Origin: a bacterium
Lineage (GTDB): Bacteria; Patescibacteriota; Minisyncoccia; Phycocordibacterales; UBA10002
Direction: 5' to 3'
NCBI GenBank assembly: GCA_030697445.1
Contig: JAUYPY010000035.1
Coordinates: forward strand, 1 to 24,901
DNA: 24,901 nucleotides
Under the pieces are notes generated by a model. It was not told the DNA's origin. It saw only the letters and a list, made by a program, of their open reading frames with translations, and ran no database searches. Position 1 is the stretch's first letter; every line of letters begins with the position of its first letter. Made by a program: the position numbers and the translations under genes. Shown one piece after another: positions 1 to 8,707 of the stretch.

Positions 1-1936
1 GGCTCGGCCCCCACCCTCGTACGCGCGCTTCCTCGCTTTCGGCAAAGAGCTCGCGAATAAACGACCACGCGCCGGTGTATGTTGCCGGATTACTGCGCGG
101 CGTGCGCCCTATGGAACCTTGGTCAATCAAAATGGCGCGCGAAAGATATTCGGTTCCGACAAATGACGCACAGTGAAAGATCTCGTTTGAGCGGTAGCGC
201 CGTTCAAACCGCGCTTGCATGTTCTTGTGAAGTATTTCATACAGAAACGAGGATTTACCGCTGCCAGAGACGCCGGTAATTGCCACGAGTTTGCCGAGCG
301 GAACATCAATCGAGATGTTTTGTATATTAAAAATCTTCCCACCGCGAATTTTAAGCGCACCTTTGTCCTGTGTGCGACGCACTGCAGGTACGCCAACTAC
401 TTCCTCACCGCGCAAGTACGAGAGTGTGAGGGATTTGCTTTCATTTTTCTTCGCGGAAAGAAGTTTCTGCAAATCACCGGCAACCACAATGTGACCCCCA
501 TGCACCCCTGCGCCAGGGCCTATATCTACCAAATAATCGGCAGAAAGAATCGTTTCCTCATCGTGCTCTACGACGAGAATAGTATTGCCTATATCGCGTA
601 AATGAAGGAGCGTCTTCACAAGTCGCGCATTGTCGCGAGAATGGAGCCCGACCGTCGGCTCGTCCAATACATACAAGGCACCGACAAGACCGCTACCTAG
701 TTGCGAGGCGAGACGGATGCGCTGTGCCTCGCCGCCGGAAAGCGTATGCGCACGACGGTCAAGCGTTAGATATTCAATCCCCACATTGAGCATAAATTGT
801 AGGCGCGATTCAATTTCGCGGAGCACCACCTTCGCGATCTCGCGTTCTTTCGGTGTGAGTTTTAACTCCGCAAAAAACTCAAACGCGTCCGAAATAGACA
901 GCGCGGCAAGTTCAACGATGTTCCGAGGTGTTTTGGTGCCGAGCCGAACAAAGAGTGCCTCCTCTCGAAGCCGTGCGCCTTTGCATTTGTGGCATTGCTC
1001 GTCGCCAAAAAAGTGTCGGGTTCCCAAACCATTGCATTCTGGGCACGCGCCGTATGGCGAGTTGAATGAAAAAAGGCGCGGCTCCACTTCTGGGTATGAA
1101 AACCCGTCGTACGGGCACATAAACTTTGCGGAGATTACTCTACTTTCTGTGCCGGTCTCAATGCGCAACAACCCATTGGACTCGTGAAGCGCGCGTTCGA
1201 TCGCTTCCGGCAAGCGTTCTTTGACCGTTTCTCCGCCTTTTTCCAGCTCGGTAAGAAAAAACTCATCTACCAAAACCGCAATATCATGTTTCTTGTGTTT
1301 TTCCAATACAATTGGTTCTCGAAGTTTTTTATCTACTCCATCAACTTTTACAGCGGTGTATCCCTTCCCAAGCAAATCGTAGAGCAACTGATAGTATTCG
1401 CCTTTGCGCCCGACGACGACGGGCGCATAAAGTTTCAACTTTGCATCGCTTACCTCAACGCCGAATATTTTTTTGCCATGTGCATCTTTGAGCGCGCTTT
1501 TTACCGTTTCTAAAATAGTTTCTTTTATTTCTTCTTGAGAAAGTTTTCGTATTTCCCTACCGCAAAGCAAACAGTGCGGTTTGCCGATGCGCGCAAACAA
1601 GACGCGCAGATAGTCGTAAATCTCGGTAATGGTCGCCACCGTTGAGCGCGGATTGTTTGAACGCGACTTTTGATCGATAGAAATGGCGGGCGACAGTCCT
1701 ACAATCTCATCAACATCTGGCTTTTGCATCTGCTTCAGAAATTGCCGCGCGTACGCTGAGAGTGACTCCACATAGCGGCGCTGACCCTCGGCGAAAATGG
1801 TATCAAACGCCAAAGACGACTTCCCGCTTCCGGAAAGCCCAGTGAACGCAATCATTTTGTTGCGCGGCATCTCAACGGTAATATTTTTGAGATTATGCGT
1901 CCGCGCCCCTTTAACAATCAGTTTATTCTCAGACAT
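1..1936 (-). CDS. uvrA: UvrA excinuclease ABC subunit A (3' end cut by window edge)
   Basis: This is the damage-recognition ATPase of nucleotide excision repair, which works as a dimer that loads UvrB. The first 645 codons of a family usually about 940 residues long are present. The N-terminus reads MSENKLIVKGARTHNLKNI. Walker A GLSGSGKS is at residues 33-40, the ABC signature LSGGEAQR at 399-406, and Walker B with LDEPT follows at about 425. The second Walker A (GVSGSGKSS) begins near residue 555. The rest of the second ATPase half lies outside the window. The first zinc module reads C274-x2-D277...C298-x2-C301, so one expected ligand is Asp. The ATG lies 8 bp after the rpoD stop with no clear ribosome binding site, so the gene is probably the last or a late gene of the rpoBC-dnaG-rpoD operon. 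Identity is certain. Confidence 0.97.
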   Translation of the reverse strand, partial: MSENKLIVKGARTHNLKNITVEMPRNKMIAFTGLSGSGKSSLAFDTIFAEGQRRYVESLSAYARQFLKQMQKPDVDEIVGLSPAISIDQKSRSNNPRSTVATITEIYDYLRVLFARIGKPHCLLCGREIRKLSQEEIKETILETVKSALKDAHGKKIFGVEVSDAKLKLYAPVVVGRKGEYYQLLYDLLGKGYTAVKVDGVDKKLREPIVLEKHKKHDIAVLVDEFFLTELEKGGETVKERLPEAIERALHESNGLLRIETGTESRVISAKFMCPYDGFSYPEVEPRLFSFNSPYGACPECNGLGTRHFFGDEQCHKCKGARLREEALFVRLGTKTPRNIVELAALSISDAFEFFAELKLTPKEREIAKVVLREIESRLQFMLNVGIEYLTLDRRAHTLSGGEAQRIRLASQLGSGLVGALYVLDEPTVGLHSRDNARLVKTLLHLRDIGNTILVVEHDEETILSADYLVDIGPGAGVHGGHIVVAGDLQKLLSAKKNESKSLTLSYLRGEEVVGVPAVRRTQDKGALKIRGGKIFNIQNISIDVPLGKLVAITGVSGSGKSSFLYEILHKNMQARFERRYRSNEIFHCASFVGTEYLSRAILIDQGSIGRTPRSNPATYTGAWSFIRELFAESEEARVRGWGPS

Positions 1937-1944
1937 ACAACCAC

Positions 1945-3150
1945 TTAGTAACTTTTCAGTTGTTTTGCCTTATCGTGCTGGCGGATTTTTTCATGAGCTT
2001 TCGCCTCAATCTGGCGGATGCGCTCGCGCGTAACGCCGAACTTGCCGCCCACTTCTTCCAGTGTATGTGTGATGCCGTCGGTAAGCCCGTGCCGCATTTC
2101 CAAAATGCGGCGCTCTTTTTCCGAAAGTTCGCCCAAAATCGCGCGCACCTGATCGCGTAAAATCCTGCGCGAGGACTCGTGGTCGGGAGAAAGAATTTTA
2201 TCGTCCGCCACAAAGTCGCCCAAGGTTGAGCGGTCGCTGTCGCCATCGTCTCCGACAGGCGTTTCAAGCGAAAGCGTGTCTTGGTCTATTTTCTCTATTT
2301 GATACACCTTCTCCGTTTCAATACCCATTTCAGTCGCAATTTCTTCCGGAAGCGGGTCGCGTCCCAAGTCCATTGAGAGGCGGCGGAACACCTGCTTGTA
2401 TTTTGAGATCGTCTCCACCATATGCACCGGCACGCGGATGGTGCGCGATTGGTCGGCAAGCGCGCGCGTAATCGCCTGCCGAATCCACCATGTTGCGTAG
2501 GTTGAAAACTTATACCCCTTCGTCCAATCAAACTTTTCCACCGCCTTAAACAATCCGAGGTTTCCCTCCTGAATCAAATCAAGAAGCGTAAGGTCGGGCG
2601 AACGCCCCACATATTTTTTTGCAATAGATACGACGAGCCGCAAGTTCGCTTTTGCGAGCAAATTCTTTGCCTCAGTATCGCCCGCCGCAATGCGCTTCGC
2701 CAAATCCTTTTCGGCTTGCGCACCGATAAGCGGATATTGCCCTATTTCGCGTAAGTATATCTGAATTGAATCGTGCGACGAGCCGCTTTCCTCGTGCCTG
2801 CCGGCGTATACCGGTTTTGTCGGCGCACTTTCGGTGAGATTCAACATTCCTCCGCTTTCAAGCACATCCACCCCCGCTTGGTGCAACCGTTCATACAGCG
2901 TATCTAGGAAAATAATATCTTCCTCAATGTTTGGAAACTCGCGCAAAATCTCATCATAGGTAACAAACCCGCGCTCCTTGCCTTTCGCCAAAAGCCGTTC
3001 CGCGCGCGCGCCGCCGTCTTTGCTTTTTGCACCCGATTTCGTATGCGCTAAACGGCGCCTTGCCGGCGTGCTCTTCTTTGCACGCTTCAGCGTAGGGCGC
3101 ACTTTCTTTCTTACCTGCTTTTTATTTGTCTTCTTAGATTTTTTCGACAT
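1945..3150 (-). CDS. rpoD: RNA polymerase primary sigma factor (sigma-70)
   Basis: This 401-aa protein is the housekeeping sigma factor that directs RNA polymerase to -10/-35 promoters. A strongly basic Lys/Arg-rich N-terminal tail (about residues 1-50) precedes a region 1.1-like segment (GFVTYDEILREFPNIEEDII). Region 1.2 follows (SIQIYLREIGQYPLIG), then region 2 with the -10 recognition helix (YKFSTYATWWIRQAITRAL), region 3, and region 4 with the -35-binding helix-turn-helix (TLEEVGGKFGVTRERIRQIE). The frame extends 18 bp upstream to a GTG, but I chose the ATG at 3150 because family N-termini start with the basic stretch and a candidate promoter overlaps the longer version. It lies between dnaG (24 bp upstream) and uvrA (8 bp downstream). 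Most promoters predicted here fit the consensus for this sigma. Confidence 0.96.
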   Translation of the reverse strand: MSKKSKKTNKKQVRKKVRPTLKRAKKSTPARRRLAHTKSGAKSKDGGARAERLLAKGKERGFVTYDEILREFPNIEEDIIFLDTLYERLHQAGVDVLESGGMLNLTESAPTKPVYAGRHEESGSSHDSIQIYLREIGQYPLIGAQAEKDLAKRIAAGDTEAKNLLAKANLRLVVSIAKKYVGRSPDLTLLDLIQEGNLGLFKAVEKFDWTKGYKFSTYATWWIRQAITRALADQSRTIRVPVHMVETISKYKQVFRRLSMDLGRDPLPEEIATEMGIETEKVYQIEKIDQDTLSLETPVGDDGDSDRSTLGDFVADDKILSPDHESSRRILRDQVRAILGELSEKERRILEMRHGLTDGITHTLEEVGGKFGVTRERIRQIEAKAHEKIRQHDKAKQLKSY

Positions 3151-3158
3151 AAAAAACA

Positions 3159-3167
3159 ATTGTAGCA
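3159..3167 (-). promoter_or_regulatory. Candidate extended -10 promoter of rpoD
   Basis: On the minus strand TGC-TACAAT matches an extended -10 box. It lies in the 24-bp dnaG-rpoD gap, 8 bp before the rpoD ATG. No good -35 box is visible. If used, the transcript would start within a few bases of the ATG and be essentially leaderless. It would allow rpoD expression independent of rpoBC. Confidence 0.35.
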
Positions 3168-3174
3168 CAATAAT

Positions 3175-4959
3175 CTATATAGATGAAGCGTGTTTAATTG
3201 CTTCAATCCGCATACGGAGCGATTGGAGTTCTGTGAGAAGTATGTGCCGGCGCGCGTCGTCAGTATGCGCGCGCTCGGCGAGCGTGAGTTCGTTTAATAT
3301 ATCCCCCGACTTTTTCTCAAGCACATCCTTTTCAAGGTGAAGCAGAAGCGCGCGCGCATCTTTTTCAAGCGAGAGCGAACCGACAAACCGCGCTTCCGAC
3401 TCAAAAATATGCGTGTCGCGTTCTCCTTCCCCTATTGCCGAAAGCAGCAAGGCAAGTTCACCAGATAGTTCGCCTAGTTCTTTTTTTAATTTCTCCGTAT
3501 CAACTTTTCGCTCTCCCTCTGGAAGTTTCTCTTGCCAAAATATAATACCGGCAAGAAGACGAACTGCTTCCGGGACCACATTTCCAACTTTGTCTGTTGG
3601 TAACCCCGACGCCCCGACGCTTCCGTCGTGGGTCGGGGTCCCGACCGCTTCGCGTCGGGACTGCATATTTTCTAGTCGCTTCAAATCATCCCAAACCGCA
3701 TCCTCGCGCACCTCAAGCGCTCCCGCAATTTCCTTCACAAACTCCGCGCGTTCAATTGCGCTCGCAATATCACGCACAAACGGAAGCACCTGCTCGCGCA
3801 CGAGGCGTGCGCGCTCCCGCCCCGTAGTCGCGCGCGCAAGCGCTCGCTCCAACAGAAACCGCACGAAATGCATACTATTCTTGAGCGCAGTCGCAAAGTC
3901 GGCTGGATTTTCCGCAATCATATCTGCCGGATCCTTCGCCGAAAGCGCGACAATTTTGACCGCCATTCCTTTTTGCAAGGCCGTTGATACTGCGCGGAGC
4001 GCCGCCTTCTCCCCCGCCACATCCGCATCATACGCAAGCAGAATGTTTTCGGAAAACCGGCGCAGTAAATCCAAATGTTCCGGCGTAAGAGCTGTGCCGG
4101 ACGCGGCAACCGTATTCTCAAACCCAGCCTGATGGCACATAATCAAATCCACTTGCCCCTCTACCAAGAGCGTGTAGCCGCGCTCGCGGATTTTGTGTTT
4201 CGCGCGATGCATACCATAGAGCGATGATGACTTTCTCCACACTTCTGTTTCTGGTGAATTCACATATTTCGGGAGAACAGTTTCTGATGGCGCAGCCGCC
4301 ACGACAATGTTGGCACTGGTAAATATTCTCCCCGAAAACGCAATCACGCGCCCAGCGGAATCAAAAATCGGAAACATAATCCGATTGCGAAACACATCAT
4401 ACGGCTCGCCTTTTTTCTCAACCGATTGTTTGCAAAGCCCCGCGCGAGAAAGCTCCTGCTCAGAGAACTTTTTTGCAAGTAAGTGCGCGCGAAGCGCGCG
4501 CCATGCATCGGGGGCAAATCCAATGCGCCATGTTGCTATTGTACCCGGCAACACGCCGCGCCCTGCGAGGTATTCTCGCGCATCCGCGCGAGCAGCAAGC
4601 TCATTCTCAAAAAACTGCGCTGCTTCCTCTAGTGCTGCAAACAACCGGTCGCGCGCATCGCTATCTTGCGCGCGGACGCGCGTCAGGGGTACGCCCGCGC
4701 GTTCGGCAAGAATTTTAAGCGCGCCTTTGAAATCCACGCCCTCCATCTTTTCAACAAATGAAAAAATATCGCCTTTTTCTCCACATCCAAAGCAATAGAA
4801 AGAACCGCGCGCGGGCGACACGAAAAACGACGGGGTTTTCTCGTGGTGGAATGGGCACTTCGCCTTCAAGTTTGCGCCCGCGCGCTCCAATTTTAAGTAC
4901 CCACCCACTACCTCCTCTACCCCAAGCCGCGCCTTTATTTCTTCAACCGGAGATGACAT
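3175..4959 (-). CDS. dnaG: DNA primase DnaG
   Basis: This 594-aa enzyme makes RNA primers for replication. The CHC2 zinc finger is C35-x2-H38...C56-x2-C59. The TOPRIM catalytic core shows VEGQVD (Glu267) and YDADVAGE (Asp311 and Asp313). A helical C-terminal part of about 140 residues should contact the DnaB helicase. The frame can be extended three codons to a GTG at 4968; the ATG at 4959 is preferred because SSPVEEIKARLGVEEVV is the usual family start. The gap to rpoC is 20 bp. Residues of about 433-452, in the linker between core and C-terminal domain, are encoded by a GC-rich palindromic repeat (separate entry). This looks like an in-frame insertion rather than primase-specific sequence. 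Identity is certain; the start is slightly uncertain. Confidence 0.96.
   Translation of the reverse strand: MSSPVEEIKARLGVEEVVGGYLKLERAGANLKAKCPFHHEKTPSFFVSPARGSFYCFGCGEKGDIFSFVEKMEGVDFKGALKILAERAGVPLTRVRAQDSDARDRLFAALEEAAQFFENELAARADAREYLAGRGVLPGTIATWRIGFAPDAWRALRAHLLAKKFSEQELSRAGLCKQSVEKKGEPYDVFRNRIMFPIFDSAGRVIAFSGRIFTSANIVVAAAPSETVLPKYVNSPETEVWRKSSSLYGMHRAKHKIRERGYTLLVEGQVDLIMCHQAGFENTVAASGTALTPEHLDLLRRFSENILLAYDADVAGEKAALRAVSTALQKGMAVKIVALSAKDPADMIAENPADFATALKNSMHFVRFLLERALARATTGRERARLVREQVLPFVRDIASAIERAEFVKEIAGALEVREDAVWDDLKRLENMQSRREAVGTPTHDGSVGASGLPTDKVGNVVPEAVRLLAGIIFWQEKLPEGERKVDTEKLKKELGELSGELALLLSAIGEGERDTHIFESEARFVGSLSLEKDARALLLHLEKDVLEKKSGDILNELTLAERAHTDDARRHILLTELQSLRMRIEAIKHASSI
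3604..3661. repeat. In-frame palindromic repeat inside dnaG (CCCGAC/GTCGGG hairpins)
   Basis: Two adjoining hairpins are seen. GTCCCGAC (3638-3645) pairs perfectly with GTCGGGAC (3654-3661), and CCCCGAC (612-618 of that kilobase, i.e. 3612-3618) pairs with GTCGGGG (3632-3638). CCCCGACG is also repeated in tandem at 3604-3611 and 3612-3619. The stretch encodes a Gly/Thr/Ser/Pro-rich linker and keeps the dnaG frame. Similar CCCGAC/GTCGGG hairpins occur in intergenic DNA at 12305-12322 and 22205-22236, which suggests a dispersed family. Confidence 0.7.
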
Positions 4960-4979
4960 CGCTAACACTATATCATTTT

Positions 4980-7900
4980 TTATTCTTTTTCTTCCACCGC
5001 CCCGTACGCGGCCGCTTCGGCCGCAAGGCGTGCGGCGCGTTTGTTTTGCATAGCCGTAATAAGCGCGGTTTTTGGGCCACCTGGGAAACCGGTGCCGGCA
5101 GGAATCAAGCGCCCGATAATTACATTTTCCATAAGCCCTTGAAGCTTATCAACGCTTCCGCGCGACGCTGCACCGATAAGGACGCGCGTCGTGTGCTGAA
5201 ACGACGCTGCGGCGAGGAAATTGCGCCGCGAGAGCGACACCTCCGAAATGCCCATTACCGCCGGTTCCGCCTTTGCCTCCATACCACCGCGCTTCACCGC
5301 CTCCTCATTTTCCGCATCAAACTCGCGCTGGTCTACTATATCGTTTGCAGAGAAAGTAGTATCACCGGCGTCTTTGACTATAAGCCGCGAGAACATTTGT
5401 CTTATAATAACTTCAATATGCTTGCGCGATACGCTTTCGCCCTGCAATTCGTACGGCTTTGAGATTTCCGCAATCAAATATTCCTGCGCGCGCTCCCGGC
5501 CTCCATATTTATACAGTTCGTCAATATCTGCAGAGCCGTCGGTTAGTAAGTCCCCACGCTTAACCACGCTGCCAACTTTCACCAAATGCGTGCGGCTTAT
5601 ACTTGTTGAATATTCAATCGCCTCGGACTTTTTTCCTTTTTGAGGCACATCAGGCATAAGCACGATGATTTTCTCTTTTCCGTCCTCTTTTATTTCAATG
5701 ACAGTCCCATCTTCGGTCGCAACCACGGCAGGAATTTTCGGATGCCGCTTTTCAAACACTTCTTCAACGCGCGGAAGACCCTGCGTAATGTCGCCGCCAA
5801 CTGATGCCGTACCGCCCGCGTGGAAGGTGCGCATCGTGAGCTGGGTGCCCGGCTCGCCGATCGCCTGCGCTGCAATCGTACCTACCGCTTCGCCAAGCCC
5901 AATGATTCCTCCTTTACCCAAGTCCTCGCCGTAGCAGCGCGCGCAAATGCCATGCCGGAGCGCGCAACGAAGCGGCGAACGAACACGCACTTCTTTTGTG
6001 TGCGCCGTATCCATAGAAAGCGCGTCAGCTTTGGTAAGTAAATGTCCTTTCGGGAAAAGTTTATCGCCGGCTGCACCTGTTACATCCGCAGCCAGCACAC
6101 GGCCGCGCGCGCTCTTTGCAAACGATATCTCCATACCCGATGCTCCGCCGCGGCTAATCACAATTGATTCTTTGGTTCCGCAATCTTCTTCAGTAATCAC
6201 CGTATCCTGCGCCACAACGAATAGCTTGCGCGTCATATAACCCGCTTTTGCGGTATTAAGCGCCGTATCGGTTTGGCCTTTGCGCGAACCGTGCGTGGTA
6301 ATAAAATATTCAATGGGTGTGAGCCCCTGCTTCATAGACGACATAATTGGAATTTCAATCGTCTCTCCTGCCGTATTTTGAATGAGCCCTTTCATACCAA
6401 CCATTTGTGTAATTTGCGAGAACGAACCGCGCGCGCCAGAATTCACCATATCGTACACCGAACCGTCTTTCGGCAAAGACGCCGGTATCAGTTTCTCCAC
6501 CTCGTTTTTCGCAGCATGCCAAATCTCAATATTCTTACGAATGCGCTCGCCTTCGGAAAGAAGCCCTTCGCCCCACTGTGAAAATACTTCGTCGGATTTC
6601 GCTTTTGCTTTCGCAATCACCGCATTTTTTTCAACGGGCTCCACCACATCATCAATTCCCCAGGTAATGCCAGATTGCGTAGCGGCAGTAAAACCGAAGT
6701 GTTTGATTGCATCCATAATTTCCGGCACCCGCTCCGTGCCATACCGGAGCATAAGATTGTCAATCAAAAGCGCCATGCGCTTGCGGTCAAGTTCCGCATT
6801 CATAAACGGATAGTCGGTCGGCAAAATCTCGTTAAACAAAAGCCGTCCTGCCGTAGTTTCAAACATACTCCCATTAAATTCGGCGTACTTCTCGCTTGCC
6901 GGCGCCTGCACTTTAATGCGCGCACGGCGGTCTATTTCGCCAAACTGCAAAGCAGTGATCGCATCTGCCGGACTTCCGAATTGCGTACCTGAACCTTTTG
7001 CATTATGAACTTCTTTCGTCGTCCAATACACGCCGAGCACTATATCCAACATTTTTGCGGAAAGCGTCGGTTCGCCGTTTCCGGGCTTCAGAATATTTTT
7101 ATCCGCCGCCATAAATTCGCGCGCCTCTAATTGCGCCTCTTCCGAAAGCGGCACATGGACTGCCATCTGGTCTCCGTCAAAGTCCGCATTAAAGGCGTAA
7201 CACACGAGCGGGTGCACCTGAATAGCGCCGCCTTCAATCAAAACGGGCTGGAACGCCTGAATGCCGAGACGGTGCAAAGTCGGCGCGCGATTTAAGAGCA
7301 CATACTTGCCTTTGGTCACTTCTTCCAAAATCGCCCACACTTCCGGAATCTGATCTTCAATCAAACGCCCTGCGCCCCTAATGTTAAACGCCAATTCGCG
7401 TTTGATAAGCTCTGAGAGCACGAACGGACGAAAGAGCTCCAGCGCCATATGTTTCGGTAATCCGCACTGATGGAGTTTTAATTCCGGGCCTACGACAATA
7501 ACCGAACGACCCGAATAATCCACGCGCTTCCCCAAAAGATTCTGGCGGAAAAGTCCGCGCTTCCCTTTCAAATTATCGGCAAGCGATTTCAATTGTCGGC
7601 GAGCCGCAGGCCCCGTGCCTCCTGATGAGCTGTGGCGGATAGAGTTGTCTATGAGCGAGTCAACCGCTTCTTGTAAAATGCGTTTTTCATTTCTTAAAAT
7701 AACTTCAGGCGCATTTATCTCTTTCAGTTTCTTCAAACGATTGTTGCGGTTAATAACGCGCCGATATAGGTCGTTTACATCAGATGTCGCATACCGGCCG
7801 CCGTCCAGAGGCACCATAGGCCGCAACCCAGGCGGAATTACCGGAATGCGCGTCAGAAACATCCACTCCGGACGCATTCCTGAAGCAATCATTCCTCGCA

Positions 7901-8678
7901 CGAGCGCTAAGCGGCGTGATAGCCGTTCGCGCTCTCCGGCGCCCGCTTTCTCCTGCGCCGCTTCAAGCTCGCCGCGAAGCGTTTCCAAATCAACTTGTTT
8001 GCACAAATTATAAATCGCCTCTGCGCCAATCTCTGCCTCAAAGCACGCGCCGTACCGCACCCCGTAACTATGGAACGACACCTCGTCCAACACGAGTCCT
8101 GGAACGATGCCGTCTATTTCGCGCTTCGCGCCGAGAAACCGCTCTTTGAGAGCTTCCTTTGTTTTCTCATCGCCGAGCGCTTTCACTTTTGTTTTGTATT
8201 CCGTATCAAGCTCTTTAAGCAATCGGCCACGCTCGGCATCATTAACGCGCGTTACCAAATAACCGGCAAAGTAGATTACTCGCTCAACATCCAATGATGT
8301 CATACCGAGAAATAGAGAAAGACGCGAAGGCAAGCCGCGCAGAAACCAAATGTGGGAAACGGGAGAAGCGAGGTCAATGTGCCCCATCCGCTCGCGGCGC
8401 ACGACCGCGCGCGTTAATTCCACTCCGCATTTTTCGCACACAATACCTTTGAAACGGATGCCGCGGTACTTTCCGCAATAGCATTCGTAGTCCTTTTCCG
8501 GACCGAAAATCTTTTCATCAAAAAGCCCGTTCCGCTCGCTCCGCTGGGTGCGGTAGTTGATGGTCTCCGGCTTCGTGACCTCGCCTTGCGACCACTCCTT
8601 GATGCGCTCAGGCGAAGCGAGCCCGATGCGCACGGAATCGAAATCCAGAGGAATACTTGATGTTTGTGGACGGAACAT
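4980..8678 (-). CDS. rpoC: DNA-directed RNA polymerase subunit beta'
   Basis: This 1232-aa subunit forms the catalytic clamp of RNA polymerase. The N-terminal zinc-binding domain has C66, C68, C81 and C84. The absolutely conserved magnesium-binding motif NADFDGDQ starts at Asn497, with Asp499, Asp501 and Asp503 as metal ligands. A second zinc site (C..CALRHGICARC), the trigger-loop region (MGMKGLIQNTAGETIEIPI) and the bridge-helix region all lie in order. The C-terminus is short and ends in an acidic EEKE. It starts 29 bp downstream of the rpoB stop, in an AT-rich gap without a ribosome binding site, and is followed at 20 bp by dnaG, so co-transcription from the rpoB promoter is likely. The length is within the bacterial range without large lineage-specific inserts. 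Confidence 0.98.
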   Translation of the reverse strand: MFRPQTSSIPLDFDSVRIGLASPERIKEWSQGEVTKPETINYRTQRSERNGLFDEKIFGPEKDYECYCGKYRGIRFKGIVCEKCGVELTRAVVRRERMGHIDLASPVSHIWFLRGLPSRLSLFLGMTSLDVERVIYFAGYLVTRVNDAERGRLLKELDTEYKTKVKALGDEKTKEALKERFLGAKREIDGIVPGLVLDEVSFHSYGVRYGACFEAEIGAEAIYNLCKQVDLETLRGELEAAQEKAGAGERERLSRRLALVRGMIASGMRPEWMFLTRIPVIPPGLRPMVPLDGGRYATSDVNDLYRRVINRNNRLKKLKEINAPEVILRNEKRILQEAVDSLIDNSIRHSSSGGTGPAARRQLKSLADNLKGKRGLFRQNLLGKRVDYSGRSVIVVGPELKLHQCGLPKHMALELFRPFVLSELIKRELAFNIRGAGRLIEDQIPEVWAILEEVTKGKYVLLNRAPTLHRLGIQAFQPVLIEGGAIQVHPLVCYAFNADFDGDQMAVHVPLSEEAQLEAREFMAADKNILKPGNGEPTLSAKMLDIVLGVYWTTKEVHNAKGSGTQFGSPADAITALQFGEIDRRARIKVQAPASEKYAEFNGSMFETTAGRLLFNEILPTDYPFMNAELDRKRMALLIDNLMLRYGTERVPEIMDAIKHFGFTAATQSGITWGIDDVVEPVEKNAVIAKAKAKSDEVFSQWGEGLLSEGERIRKNIEIWHAAKNEVEKLIPASLPKDGSVYDMVNSGARGSFSQITQMVGMKGLIQNTAGETIEIPIMSSMKQGLTPIEYFITTHGSRKGQTDTALNTAKAGYMTRKLFVVAQDTVITEEDCGTKESIVISRGGASGMEISFAKSARGRVLAADVTGAAGDKLFPKGHLLTKADALSMDTAHTKEVRVRSPLRCALRHGICARCYGEDLGKGGIIGLGEAVGTIAAQAIGEPGTQLTMRTFHAGGTASVGGDITQGLPRVEEVFEKRHPKIPAVVATEDGTVIEIKEDGKEKIIVLMPDVPQKGKKSEAIEYSTSISRTHLVKVGSVVKRGDLLTDGSADIDELYKYGGRERAQEYLIAEISKPYELQGESVSRKHIEVIIRQMFSRLIVKDAGDTTFSANDIVDQREFDAENEEAVKRGGMEAKAEPAVMGISEVSLSRRNFLAAASFQHTTRVLIGAASRGSVDKLQGLMENVIIGRLIPAGTGFPGGPKTALITAMQNKRAARLAAEAAAYGAVEEKE

Positions 8679-8707
8679 ATTTTTAAATATTTAAATGTTT
8701 AATCGTT

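Noticed and set aside
630..1187. Long plus-strand open frames opposite uvrA, dnaG, rpoC and rpoB
   Set aside because: They lie entirely antisense to genes with clear family motifs, have Ser/Arg/Ala-rich low-complexity translations, and lack promoters or recognisable domains. They reflect the codon usage of the real genes.
3151..3168. Upstream GTG start for rpoD (six extra residues)
   Set aside because: The added residues are LQLFF-type and not family-like, and a promoter-like TGC-TACAAT lies inside this extension.
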